Below are positions 1-8,277 of a stretch of DNA of 64,000 nucleotides, in pieces. The notes below the pieces were generated by a model that saw only the letters and a list, made by a program, of their open reading frames with translations, ran no database searches and was not told the origin of the DNA. The stretch is from Desulfuromonadales bacterium. GTDB lineage: Bacteria > Desulfobacterota > Desulfuromonadia > Geobacterales > Pseudopelobacteraceae. Within the stretch, counting starts at the first letter, position 1. Each line of letters starts with the position of its first letter. The translations under genes and the position numbers were made by a program. The DNA is taken from the NCBI GenBank assembly GCA_013349405.1, contig DUZS01000008.1, positions 41,267 to 105,266 on the forward strand, in the 5' to 3' direction.

Positions 1-2176
1 TGCGGATTTTCGTGGTCATAACCGGCAGCGGTGAATAGACCACCACCCGGCGTTCGACGTCGATTCCGGCACCCAGTACGTCGGCAAGATTGACGCTGTC
101 ATCCTCCAGATAGAGCGTTGCTGATGTGGCGCCAAGCTCATGCCACGCCGCCAGCGCCTGGCTGTTGAGCGAAAAACAACGGTGCCAGGTGGATATCTGC
201 AGACCCTCAAAACCACGGAACAACTCAAAGTGAGACAGATTTGCCGCTTCAAAACGGCGGAATCCGGCACCATAGAGAGTGCGGATGGTGTCACGATAGA
301 GCGGGATATCGCGATCAAAGAGCATGAACGGCAGCTGCCAGATAATGTTTTCTTCAAAGCCGCGCATGCGCGGCACTGCCGAGGCGAGCTGGTGAATGGT
401 CGCTTTTGAGAGCGGCAGCAGCGTTGCATCAGCGCCGTTCTGGAGCGGAAAGCGCCACTCTTTCGGCTCATCAATAACAACGGCCAGCGTTTCGCGTGGA
501 GCAGGACGCCGTGCTGCCGTACGGACAATTTCCAACTCCTTCAGCGCCCCTTTTCGGGCAGATGAAAGTTGTTCGCGGAAAACAGCCGAAGATGCTTCGA
601 ACAGCTGCTGATAAAAACGGCGGCGCAGATCCTTGAACAGTGCCGAAGGAATCAGTACGGCGGGGAAATCGGGGGCGGTCAGAGACTCAAGCTTGAACGG
701 GGTCTCGCCGCATTTCGCAAACTGGCCGGTCAGCACCGCCTGCATGTCGCCGCTGCGCGCCGGTTCCAGCGGGCCAAGCGGGAAACTGAACTCATGCTGA
801 TACCCGGATACGGAAGCGGAGATACAAAGAATAACTCCCCCTCCCTTGACGGGAGGGGGTTGGTGGGTGGGTGATGCAGTGGCTAAGAAACTGGTGATAT
901 CTTCTCCAACAGGAATCAATTTCAACGTCAGACGGCACGGCAGCTTATCACCCTGCCCCCCCTCAAGCCTGCGCAGACAGGCGTTGTCACTCAAGGTGTA
1001 CGCCTCTTTGGATGACACCTTATAAATCGAATCTCCGGCTGAGAAGCTAAACGGGGTCTCAACCTCAACCAGGCTTCCCGCCGGAGCCTCCATGCATTTT
1101 TTGCGATTGACAAACAGCTCGCGCACGGTCCAGGCCTGGCCGGCCATATCGCTTTTGGGCTGCGCCCGCAGGCGATCCCCGACGTGCAGCGCATCTCTCG
1201 TTTCAAAAACCAGGCTTTTCCCTTTGATGCTCTTGATCTGGCCGATAAAACGTCCGGTCCCCCCCTTCTGCCAGGGGTTGGCGATGTCATCAGGCTGCTG
1301 TGACGCCAGAAAACCTTTGGTCGGCGTGCGTCCAAAAGAATATTTCAGTATCCCCTTGGCAGCGGTCAACGCTTCTTTATGTGACGCGGCAGGCGCATCG
1401 AGCACGGTGCGGTACGCTTCGACCACCGAGGCGACGTATTCCGCCGATTTCATCCGCCCCTCAATTTTGAGCGACTTCACCCCCGCCTTGACCAGATCAG
1501 GAATCATATCGATAGCCGACAGGTCGCTCGTGGAAAAGTAGTGTCCCTCTTTGCCGCGATGGTTGTAGAGACGGCGGCAGGGCTGGGCGCAGCGGCCGCG
1601 ATTGCCGCTATGGCCACCGAGCAGTGATGAGAAGAAGCATTGTCCCGAAATGGAAAAACAGAGGGCGCCATGAACGAAGCATTCAATCTCCACCGGAGAC
1701 GAAGCGGCTATGGCTGCAATTTCATCGACCGCCAGTTCGCGCGCCAGAACGGCCCGCTGGAAACCGAGCTGTTCCAGCATTTTGACCCCTGGCGTATTAT
1801 GGATCGTCATCTGGGTTGACGCATGCAGGGGTATCGAGGGGAAATGATTACGGATCAGCCGTGCCACCGCCAGATCCTGCAGAATCACCCCATCAACGCG
1901 CATTCCCGCCAGGGCTGCCAGGGTGTCAACAAGCTGCGGCAGCTCCTTTTCCTTCACCAGGGTATTAAGCGTGATGTAAATCTTCCGGTTCTGGCCATGG
2001 GCATAGGCAAGCATCCGCTCCATCTGCGCCAGCGTGAAATTTTTGGCCCGCGCCCGGGCAGAAAAATCCTGCAGACCGGCATAGACCGCATCGGCGCCTT
2101 TTTCGAGAGCGGCAAAGAAGGATTCAAGAGAACCGGCGGGAGCGAGGAGTTCCGGTTTTGTGTGCTGCATTGTCAT
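1..2176 (-). CDS. Peptidase U32 family protein, 3' end beyond window
   Basis: An open frame of about 725 codons runs without a stop from ATG at 2176 to the left edge, so the C-terminus is missing. The start has GAGG nine bases upstream; an in-frame ATG at 2170 is an alternative. The N-terminus (KPELLAPAGSLESFFAALEKGA) begins like U32 proteins, and the family signature is visible around residues 170-190 (ECFVHGALCFSISGQC, then NRGRCAQPCR). U32 proteins include the E. coli RlhA/TrhP type needed for hydroxylation of rRNA or tRNA bases; some are collagenase-like. The length suggests a C-terminal DUF3656-type extension. An in-frame GC-rich palindromic repeat interrupts it at about codons 435-450. 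Family assignment is firm, substrate unknown. Confidence 0.9.
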   Translation of the reverse strand, partial: MTMQHTKPELLAPAGSLESFFAALEKGADAVYAGLQDFSARARAKNFTLAQMERMLAYAHGQNRKIYITLNTLVKEKELPQLVDTLAALAGMRVDGVILQDLAVARLIRNHFPSIPLHASTQMTIHNTPGVKMLEQLGFQRAVLARELAVDEIAAIAASSPVEIECFVHGALCFSISGQCFFSSLLGGHSGNRGRCAQPCRRLYNHRGKEGHYFSTSDLSAIDMIPDLVKAGVKSLKIEGRMKSAEYVASVVEAYRTVLDAPAASHKEALTAAKGILKYSFGRTPTKGFLASQQPDDIANPWQKGGTGRFIGQIKSIKGKSLVFETRDALHVGDRLRAQPKSDMAGQAWTVRELFVNRKKCMEAPAGSLVEVETPFSFSAGDSIYKVSSKEAYTLSDNACLRRLEGGQGDKLPCRLTLKLIPVGEDITSFLATASPTHQPPPVKGGGVILCISASVSGYQHEFSFPLGPLEPARSGDMQAVLTGQFAKCGETPFKLESLTAPDFPAVLIPSALFKDLRRRFYQQLFEASSAVFREQLSSARKGALKELEIVRTAARRPAPRETLAVVIDEPKEWRFPLQNGADATLLPLSKATIHQLASAVPRMRGFEENIIWQLPFMLFDRDIPLYRDTIRTLYGAGFRRFEAANLSHFELFRGFEGLQISTWHRCFSLNSQALAAWHELGATSATLYLEDDSVNLADVLGAGIDVERRVVVYSPLPVMTTKIR
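834..873. repeat. GC-rich palindromic repeat inserted in frame in the U32 gene
   Basis: A perfect 9-bp stem (CCCCCTCCC at 837-845, GGGAGGGGG at 851-859) with loop TTGAC is followed by GT-rich sequence. It looks like an intergenic small repeat, but here it is read through in frame, adding roughly SPTHQPPPVKGGGV to the protein. Confidence 0.7.
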
Positions 2177-2245
2177 GAATAGTACCTCGATTTGAAAACG
2201 GTCAATCTTGTGGTGCCTGACTCCAGGCCATACTCCACACACGGT

Positions 2246-4864
2246 TCAGCCTTTTACAATTCCGCCAAGTTCAGATTGCCAATCCTTCTGATATACCAAG
2301 GCGCAGTTGACGGTGGTCTGCGGGTTATAGACCAGTTCCAGCTCACCAACACGTGTAGCGTTCTCCCAACTGAATGAGCCTGAACAGAGTTCCAGGAGTT
2401 TTTTCTTGTACTCGGTGTCGTTATTTCCGGCCAGGTGGTCACCTTTCGTTTCCACGATCATTACCCGCTCGACTCCCCCCTCTGCAGACAGGGCAAAGAT
2501 AAAGTCCGGGTAGATTTTCGGTTTGCGCCATCCTTGCACTCCGTACTGTCGCTTGGCAACGTTGCGATGCCACCAGCGAACAGCTGCATCACTGTCAAGG
2601 TAACAGGCAACCTGTTGTTCATACTCGTTGAAGTCATCCCGATAGGCCGGGGCAAAGAGGCTCTGTTTGACGATCTGGCCGTCATCACGCCGTAGCTCCT
2701 GGCTATTGGCTGCCCGGTCAGTCGGCATGGTATCCGGCATGCGCCAGTTTTGGCCATCGGTTCGCAGACGAAACTGTACGAACCCTGCCGCAACATCTGA
2801 CGTAAATAGCTCTTCGGCCAATTTATCCCGAGCAGCTTGGAGGGTCTTACGCAGCTCTTCAATGATATGAGATTGACGTTGGCCCAATGCCTCACCCTCA
2901 AGACCGGCAGATTTGAGGTGCTCTAAGGCTTCAGCCACTATTTGTCTCGCCCGCCATGGATTTGGCACAATATCCACGATCGAACGAACGACGTAGACCG
3001 GATCAAAAGCCTCAAGTTCCGGCCGGATTTCACCTTCTGTCTTGGTGATGAAGTCCTTGTCTGTCAGATCATCCTTGAGACCGATCCGTATTGTTCGGGC
3101 ACTCGCTGTGGTGGTTATCTTTTTTACCCGCTCGGCAAAGGCACTGTCAGGTGTCAGTTGTTCCCATGGCAGTCGCAGCAGGATGTCCTGCTCATAGTCG
3201 AATGGTCGCACATCGGCGCCACCCACCCTGTTGACTTGTGGCAGATAGATTTTCGTGGTGCGGAACTCATCCCGGCGGTTGATCGTGCGCGGCTCGGGGC
3301 GTTTCGCTCCATCCCCTTTGTACTCCCGGATCTGGTCTGCCAGATCAGCCATACCATCTTGTTCCAGTCCAGCTTTGACGGCATCAATCACCTCGCGCGT
3401 TGAAGCGTGGTGGCAGATCACATAACACTCGTCCAGGGCGTCGATCCCGGTTTTGATTGTATTGGGCTGACGGAGTATTCTCCCGACCAACTGTGTCAAG
3501 GCGCTTTTGTTTGTTGTTGCCGCCAAGGCGCACAGGACGTAGGCAAAAGGGCAGTCCCACCCTTCCTGCAGCGCTTGCTTGGTGATAATGAAACGCACCT
3601 GGCAGGTTTTACTCAAAAGATCGATATTCTCCGGGTCTTTCAGCTCATTCTTTTCAGCCGTCTTTTCGGCAATCTCATTTTCGCTTACTCCCAGGGTCAG
3701 CAGATACTCCCGCACCTCTGCCGCGTGGATGAGGCCACTCTCCCGCTGATCCTTGCCGGTTCGCTCCACCTGGATCAGGGCGATAGGGCGAATATAGCGG
3801 CTCGTTTCACTTTGCAGCCGTTCGGCTTCGCGTTGCAGGTCATTCAGCCGTTCGAGGCTTTCCCGCAGACAGTCCCGCCACTCTTCGCCGCCATGCACGG
3901 TCACGTTGAGCGGCAGCTTGATCATTCCTTCCCGATCCAGCTCTTTTCCCCGTACATCCACCAGCCAGTTGCTGTACATGGGTGGAATGTCTTTGGGGCG
4001 ATCCTTGGGGGTTGCCGACAGCTCCAGCACAAAACTCGGATTCAAGCCGTACAGCGTGTTTAAAGCCAGTTTGGAGTATCCTTTGTGCCCTTCGTCCAGC
4101 ACCACAATCGGCTGGATAGAACGGAGGACGTTGCCGAGAGAATCTTTGACGATTACCCCCATCTCCTCCCTGTTACCGTACACATCAAGATTCGGTACGT
4201 TCAGCAGTTCCTGATGATGTGCAAGATAATCATCCGTCACAGGAAAAAAACCGTGGACATTGCCCCGATCGCGGAAGATGCGCAGGGTTTCCTGAGTCTC
4301 CCGGTTTGCCGACTGGAGCATCAGTAGCATTACGCAGAGGTGGCTTTCAACATCCCGCTTGTTGAGCGGGTCGTTTTTCTCCAGGATTTTGACCCGTCCG
4401 GCGGCGGCCTTGTCCAGTTGCTGGCGATTAGGGTGATTACGGTTGCACAGTGCCCTCTTGGTCTGGCTGTAGATGGATTCGTTCGGCACAATCCAGAGAA
4501 CAAAGCCGTAATTGCTGTCGATATATTTGGACATGATGCGGGATACGGCGTTCGCCGCCAGGATGGTTTTACCACCACCAGTGGGGACTTTGAGGGCAAT
4601 TGAGGGGACCGGGCGACCAACTCCGTCTATGCGAGGGCTGAAGGGAATAGCGTGTCGAACCGGAGGTAGGGGCGTATTGCAATACGCCCCTACGCGCATC
4701 TTCTCCCACGCCCTTTCGGTGAAATCGGGCAGCGGAAGGTCGAGGTCGGGATTCTCCTGTTTGAGCGCTGCAATCTTCAGATAATTTGCCTGACTGGACT
4801 TCAATTCATCCAGATAGCTGTCAAGGGTATCAAGTACCCGTTGCTGGAAATCTTTGAGCTCCAT
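2246..4864 (-). CDS. res: Type III restriction enzyme, Res subunit
   Basis: The 872-residue product is the ATP-dependent translocase/nuclease subunit that works with Mod to cut unmethylated DNA. Visible motifs are Walker A PTGGGKT (residues 94-100), the DEAD-type box DEGH (near 257-260), SATP, QEGWDCP, and helicase motif VI QLVGRILRQ. Near the C-terminus a PD-(D/E)XK nuclease is suggested by YPDFIF followed by VETKG. The start has GGGGGAA just upstream. It is last in the operon mod - 93-aa ORF - transposase - res. Residues 58-66 (VGAYCNTPL) are encoded by a perfect 28-bp palindrome inserted ahead of the helicase domain, so the frame is kept but the N-terminal region is altered. Activity of the enzyme is not shown by sequence. 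Confidence 0.95.
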   Translation of the reverse strand: MELKDFQQRVLDTLDSYLDELKSSQANYLKIAALKQENPDLDLPLPDFTERAWEKMRVGAYCNTPLPPVRHAIPFSPRIDGVGRPVPSIALKVPTGGGKTILAANAVSRIMSKYIDSNYGFVLWIVPNESIYSQTKRALCNRNHPNRQQLDKAAAGRVKILEKNDPLNKRDVESHLCVMLLMLQSANRETQETLRIFRDRGNVHGFFPVTDDYLAHHQELLNVPNLDVYGNREEMGVIVKDSLGNVLRSIQPIVVLDEGHKGYSKLALNTLYGLNPSFVLELSATPKDRPKDIPPMYSNWLVDVRGKELDREGMIKLPLNVTVHGGEEWRDCLRESLERLNDLQREAERLQSETSRYIRPIALIQVERTGKDQRESGLIHAAEVREYLLTLGVSENEIAEKTAEKNELKDPENIDLLSKTCQVRFIITKQALQEGWDCPFAYVLCALAATTNKSALTQLVGRILRQPNTIKTGIDALDECYVICHHASTREVIDAVKAGLEQDGMADLADQIREYKGDGAKRPEPRTINRRDEFRTTKIYLPQVNRVGGADVRPFDYEQDILLRLPWEQLTPDSAFAERVKKITTTASARTIRIGLKDDLTDKDFITKTEGEIRPELEAFDPVYVVRSIVDIVPNPWRARQIVAEALEHLKSAGLEGEALGQRQSHIIEELRKTLQAARDKLAEELFTSDVAAGFVQFRLRTDGQNWRMPDTMPTDRAANSQELRRDDGQIVKQSLFAPAYRDDFNEYEQQVACYLDSDAAVRWWHRNVAKRQYGVQGWRKPKIYPDFIFALSAEGGVERVMIVETKGDHLAGNNDTEYKKKLLELCSGSFSWENATRVGELELVYNPQTTVNCALVYQKDWQSELGGIVKG
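4666..4693. repeat. REP-like 28-bp palindrome inside res
   Basis: A perfect inverted repeat with arms GTAGGGGCGTATTG and its complement and no spacer. Read on the minus strand in the res frame it encodes VGAYCNTPL. Confidence 0.95.
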
Positions 4865-4874
4865 TTATTCCCCC

Positions 4875-4920
4875 GTAGGGGCGTATTGCAATACGCCCCT
4901 ACAATCCAATACGCCCCTAC
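4875..4920. repeat. REP-like palindrome plus half copy between transposase and res
   Basis: A full 28-bp copy at 4875-4902 is followed by an isolated 14-base arm at 4907-4920. The half copy overlaps the transposase stop codon: the TAG at 4919-4917 comes from the GTAGGGG arm. The full copy ends 10 bp before the res start codon. Confidence 0.9.
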
Positions 4921-5480
4921 ACATTTGCAGGATTTTCCTTGTCTAATTCCCATTTCAGCGGATTGTTGATGATATATTCCCGTGCCCGCCCCAGCTCTGC
5001 ATCGTTGCGGATGACCCGTTCGAAATAATTGCGTTGCCACACCGGACTACCGGGATTTTGGCGGATTACATTGATCTGTGTGGTGATAGCGGATTTGAAA
5101 CCACGCACAATCGCGCCTATAGTCTGTGATGGTGAACGTAACTGATTGTGCACAATGGGTAGGGGCGTATTGCAATACGCCCCTACGACGTTGCCACTAT
5201 CAAATGTGCTGCCATTAATTGCAATGATTCCATGAAAATGATTCGGCATGACAACCGACACATCCAACGAAACCTGTACCCGTATTTGTGGCGTCCGATT
5301 CCATTCATTCAAAACAACCTGCCCCAATGCATTCAGCCGCATTTCGCCATCAACAATGTCACCGAACAGGCATTCCCGTTGCCAGGCACAGATTGTCACA
5401 AAATACGCACCAGCCTGAGTATAATCATAATCCTTGAGGCGGATGGAATGGCGGTGGTGAATATTGGAATTAAATGACAT
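4917..5480 (-). CDS. REP-associated tyrosine transposase (RAYT, Y1/IS200-like)
   Basis: The 187-residue protein has the HUH-superfamily layout of RAYT (TnpA_REP) enzymes: metal-binding His pair in VVMPNHFHGII (H81, H83) and the candidate nucleophile Y152 in VWQRNYFERVIRND, followed by the conserved AREYIINNP. RAYTs are single-strand nucleases tied to REP palindromes and are not flanked by IS ends. Here identical palindromes lie in and around the gene; one copy is inside it, giving residues 99-107 VGAYCNTPL between the HFH motif and the Tyr helix. Start ATG has AGGGTG upstream. It sits between the mod-linked 93-aa gene and res, an odd place for a mobile-element gene. Confidence 0.93.
   Translation of the reverse strand: MSFNSNIHHRHSIRLKDYDYTQAGAYFVTICAWQRECLFGDIVDGEMRLNALGQVVLNEWNRTPQIRVQVSLDVSVVMPNHFHGIIAINGSTFDSGNVVGAYCNTPLPIVHNQLRSPSQTIGAIVRGFKSAITTQINVIRQNPGSPVWQRNYFERVIRNDAELGRAREYIINNPLKWELDKENPANV
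5159..5186. repeat. REP-like 28-bp palindrome inside the transposase gene
   Basis: Perfect copy of the GTAGGGGCGTATTG palindrome, read in the transposase frame as VGAYCNTPL. Confidence 0.95.
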
Positions 5481-5521
5481 GGTTTCACCCTATTGCCAGA
5501 AGTAAAGCGAGCAGATGCTTG

Positions 5522-5803
5522 TTAAAAATCATTGTGCAGATACGACTTGAGATCATTTACCGCTGCCTGAACTGCGCTACTTGTTTGTTGCTTCGATGAA
5601 GCTATGCCATCACACACTGACACAATCAATCTCTGTATCTGGAGAGTGTTGTACTCGGTAGCCAGTAACTGGGCACAAGCCAACAATAGTTCGGGTTTTT
5701 CGGTAGCAGCCCCTATTGCAAAAACCTTGTTGCTGAGTATGCGTGCCTGTTCAAGGTGATTGATTGCGACATTCATTGCCTGATCGTTTAATTGCGAATC
5801 CAT
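5522..5803 (-). CDS. Unknown 93-residue protein between mod and the transposase
   Basis: I do not recognise this protein. It starts MDSQLNDQAMNVAINHLEQARIL and is mostly helical by composition, with no membrane segment or Cys/His cluster. ATG at 5803 is preferred because GGGAGG lies four bases upstream and only 12 bases after the mod stop, which points to co-transcription with mod. An in-frame ATG at 5815 lacks such a site. Its position in the type III operon suggests an accessory role or a passenger; nothing in the sequence settles which. Confidence 0.75.
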   Translation of the reverse strand: MDSQLNDQAMNVAINHLEQARILSNKVFAIGAATEKPELLLACAQLLATEYNTLQIQRLIVSVCDGIASSKQQTSSAVQAAVNDLKSYLHNDF

Positions 5804-5817
5804 GAAACCTCCCATTT

Positions 5818-7662
5818 TTAATCCTTCTCAAAGCGATACAGCGCAAACGGCAGTGGCGCGTGCTCAACGCCGAGTGGCAGCAGGTGCTTACTGGCGACAA
5901 ATCGGGCTGGCGCAAAAACCAGATGGCGTTTATTGGGTGAATCGCCATTCGCCCCTACAAAAGTGGCGGCGATCTTCTCAGCCAGGGTCAGCGTCAAAGC
6001 CGCATCACGGGATTTGAGCCAGTCCAGATCCGGCCGGTAGATCAACCACACATGGTAGCTGGGGCTTTCACCCAGATACCATTCAGCAATGATGGCGTTA
6101 CCCACAGGGGCGTTACCTCGTAGGGGCGTATTGCAATACGCCCCTACCCCGTTCGGCAGCGCCATCCCGGTGGCGGTATGAAACAACCACGCGCCGATGC
6201 TTTGGAATTCGGGAAGATGTTCACCGGTCAGCAGTTTGTCCAGATCCAGTGGCTGTCCAAGTGTGCAGTAGGTGAAACCGCCGCCCAGCCCTTCGGTTCT
6301 CTCGGTTATTTTCTTCTCGCCAATGACCAGCAATTCGTCATTTTTGATGGTCTTGCTGATCTTGTCGAAACGCTTCCCTTTCACCTGTTCGAGGTGTTCA
6401 ATCTCCCGCAGCAGCTTGGGTGCATCCTTGAGCGTCGAGAAGTTTACCTTCTTGCGGAACAGCTCTTCCTTCTGCGTCCCCTCAAATTCATAGCCATTGA
6501 TCACCCGGCGGACACGTTCTGCAGTCAGGGTGTCGGCGTACTCTTCGCACTCCACCAGAATGAAGTTTCGGTTACCGCCGTCTTTGGCATTGAGGGCGAG
6601 AACTGCGTGAGCAGTCGTGCCGGAACCGGCGAAGGAGTCAAGAACGATGGAGTCAGTGTCGGTGGCAAGTTGGATAATCCTCTCAAGAAGTCGGGTCGGT
6701 TTTGGATAATCAAAGCCACCGTCTGAACCCAGAATTTTATTTATCTCTTTTTTTGATTCCTGGTTGTCGCCAACTTCGTTATTTGGCCACCATGTCCAAG
6801 CACTGACTCCTTCTGATTCTTTGAGGTAAGTCTTTATTCTTGGTCGTGCGGCCCCAGATGCACCGAACCAAATGCGTCCTTCTTCTCTAAGTCTATTGAA
6901 TTCAGGCTCAATTAATGCCCAGCAGCGTCCCGGAGGTGGTGAATACATTGTTCCACCAGAAGTAGTAATTGGATACATTTGGTTCGGACGGAAGCCTTGA
7001 GCAGTAAGATCAGTGGAAACCCATTCTCCCCTTGCATCATCGTCAGGGTTTGTAAATTGTGAAATTTGCCCCTCGGAAAGAGCAAGCTTCTTCAGCTTTG
7101 TACAACAGGGATCTTTTCCGTAAACCAAAATATAGTCATGTGCAGATCCCAATTGAAGACGAGATTCCGGGGACGTTCTTTTCTGCCAAACTATTGATGC
7201 GATGAAGCTATCCGCACCAAAAATATCATCCAGAATCAACCGGGCATGGTGAATTTCATTGTCGTCCAATGTCATCCAAAAGCTGCCCTGCTCAGACAGT
7301 AATTCGTGCAGAAGTTTCAAGCGCGGGTACATCAAGCAGGCCCACTTGTCGTGACGAAGCATGTCCTCCCGGTTGATCGGGTTACTGGAGAGCCATTCCC
7401 GCATGATGGGGGAATTGACGTTGTCGTTGTAGCACCAGTTTTCGTTGCCAGTGTTGTACGGAGGATCAATAAAAATGCAATCAACCTTGCCCGCGTAGTG
7501 GGGTAGCAGTGCCTTCAGGGCATGCAGATTGTCGCCATGAATGATCAGGTTGCCGGAATCCTCGCCGACAGATTTATCCGGATGTGTTTCCAGCGGTCGA
7601 TACGGCACCGTCAGATGATGGTTATAAACAAACTCTTTTCCCTTAAAATATAGTTCGGGCAT
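5818..7662 (-). CDS. mod: Type III modification DNA methyltransferase, Mod subunit
   Basis: This is a beta-class adenine-N6 methyltransferase: catalytic motif IV DPPYNTG (residues 66-72) comes first and the SAM-binding motif I DSFAGSGTT follows near residue 340. It recognises the site for the whole enzyme and methylates it. ATG at 7662 is chosen because AAGGAAGG stands four bases upstream; an in-frame ATG at 7677 would put that site inside the gene. About 614 residues, usual for the family. Two palindrome-derived segments lie in the C-terminal third: VGAYCNTPL (28-bp copy at 6120-6147) and VGANGDSP (variant at 5935-5958). The frame stays open throughout. Confidence 0.95.
   Translation of the reverse strand: MPELYFKGKEFVYNHHLTVPYRPLETHPDKSVGEDSGNLIIHGDNLHALKALLPHYAGKVDCIFIDPPYNTGNENWCYNDNVNSPIMREWLSSNPINREDMLRHDKWACLMYPRLKLLHELLSEQGSFWMTLDDNEIHHARLILDDIFGADSFIASIVWQKRTSPESRLQLGSAHDYILVYGKDPCCTKLKKLALSEGQISQFTNPDDDARGEWVSTDLTAQGFRPNQMYPITTSGGTMYSPPPGRCWALIEPEFNRLREEGRIWFGASGAARPRIKTYLKESEGVSAWTWWPNNEVGDNQESKKEINKILGSDGGFDYPKPTRLLERIIQLATDTDSIVLDSFAGSGTTAHAVLALNAKDGGNRNFILVECEEYADTLTAERVRRVINGYEFEGTQKEELFRKKVNFSTLKDAPKLLREIEHLEQVKGKRFDKISKTIKNDELLVIGEKKITERTEGLGGGFTYCTLGQPLDLDKLLTGEHLPEFQSIGAWLFHTATGMALPNGVGAYCNTPLRGNAPVGNAIIAEWYLGESPSYHVWLIYRPDLDWLKSRDAALTLTLAEKIAATFVGANGDSPNKRHLVFAPARFVASKHLLPLGVEHAPLPFALYRFEKD
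5935..5958. repeat. Variant REP-like palindrome inside mod
   Basis: On the minus strand GTAGGGGCGAAT, GGC, then GATTCACCC form an imperfect inverted repeat that shares the GTAGGGGCG arm with the 28-bp element. It is in frame and encodes VGANGDSP. Confidence 0.65.
6120..6147. repeat. REP-like 28-bp palindrome inside mod
   Basis: Perfect copy of the GTAGGGGCGTATTG palindrome in the mod frame (VGAYCNTPL), followed by a degenerate CGCCCCTG stretch that encodes part of RGNAPVG. Confidence 0.95.
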
Positions 7663-7697
7663 GGTGCCTTCCTTCATTGTTAGATTGTTCGGGTATT

Positions 7698-7791
7698 GTA
7701 GGGGCGAAGCAAATGTTTACCTGCTTCGCCCTCTGTTGCCACGAAGATCAAATGCGGGCGAAGCACGATGAAACTGTGCTATCGCCCCTAC
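7698..7791. repeat. Composite palindromic repeat upstream of mod
   Basis: The outer ends GTAGGGGCGA and TCGCCCCTAC are inverted, and two inner GGGCGAAGC/GCTTCGCCC hairpins lie between them. It looks like a pair of related REP units in opposite orientation. The rest of the 7663-7853 gap shows no gene. Confidence 0.7.
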
Positions 7792-7850
7792 AACTGGATA
7801 AAATGAATGATTTTTTTCGGAATGGAATATTTTTTACAGGATCAACCACT

Positions 7851-7933
7851 CCCTCACTCCCCATCCGTCCCAATCAACCCTTTTGCATCGCTTCCATCAA
7901 GTTCAAGAAACGGCGGCGTGTTCTTGATCCGCT
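7851..7933. repeat. 83-bp shared 3'-end repeat, copy 1
   Basis: Identical at 82 of 83 positions to 8935-9017. It forms the last codons and stop of the unknown gene at 7854-8276. Flanking TCAACCA at 7842 is also found beside copy 3. Confidence 0.9.
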
Positions 7934-8276
7934 CCACCGCTTCCGGCTCACGATCAATCATCTGCACTGAAACCGGATCTATAGATGGCTCTGAATCCCA
8001 CAATTCGCGATAAGCGTTGATGTAGTATGCTGTGGCGGCGGGGTCGATATCGAAGTAATGGCGGCAGAGACGCCGATAAAGCAGAAGAGCTTGTTCGTAT
8101 GCGCAAAAATCAAGCAGACCATCGAGAGTATGTTCGATCTGCCGGACATCGTGGCTGTGGGTGGCGATAATGATTTCCACCACCGGTGTATATTGCGCCA
8201 TGGCGACTGCTTGCAGCCCCCGCATCTGTTCGGCAATGGCACTCACGGATTCGACGAGCGTGTCGTAGTCCTTCAT
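7854..8276 (-). CDS. Unknown protein, third gene of the BrnTA operon
   Basis: No family recognised. The product (about 140 residues) starts MKDYDTLVESVSAIAEQMRGLQ and contains HTLDGLLDFCAYEQALLLYRRLC and HYFDIDPAATAYYINAYRELWD. ATG at 8276 directly follows the brnA stop (TGA, one base, ATG), which suggests translational coupling; ATG at 8306 is possible. The last roughly 25 residues, starting RIKNTPPFLEL and ending DAKGLIGTDGE, are the same as the tail of DinD at 8938-9810, so the C-terminus is probably borrowed by recombination. Confidence 0.7.
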   Translation of the reverse strand: MKDYDTLVESVSAIAEQMRGLQAVAMAQYTPVVEIIIATHSHDVRQIEHTLDGLLDFCAYEQALLLYRRLCRHYFDIDPAATAYYINAYRELWDSEPSIDPVSVQMIDREPEAVERIKNTPPFLELDGSDAKGLIGTDGE

Positions 8277-8277
8277 G

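Noticed and set aside
16..528. Minus-strand frame of 170 codons at the left edge
   Set aside because: It lies in another frame of the U32 peptidase gene, which reads open through the same stretch with family motifs further upstream.
4666..5186. CRISPR-like spacing of the 28-bp palindromes
   Set aside because: Spacing is irregular, copies lie inside genes, and there are no cas genes.
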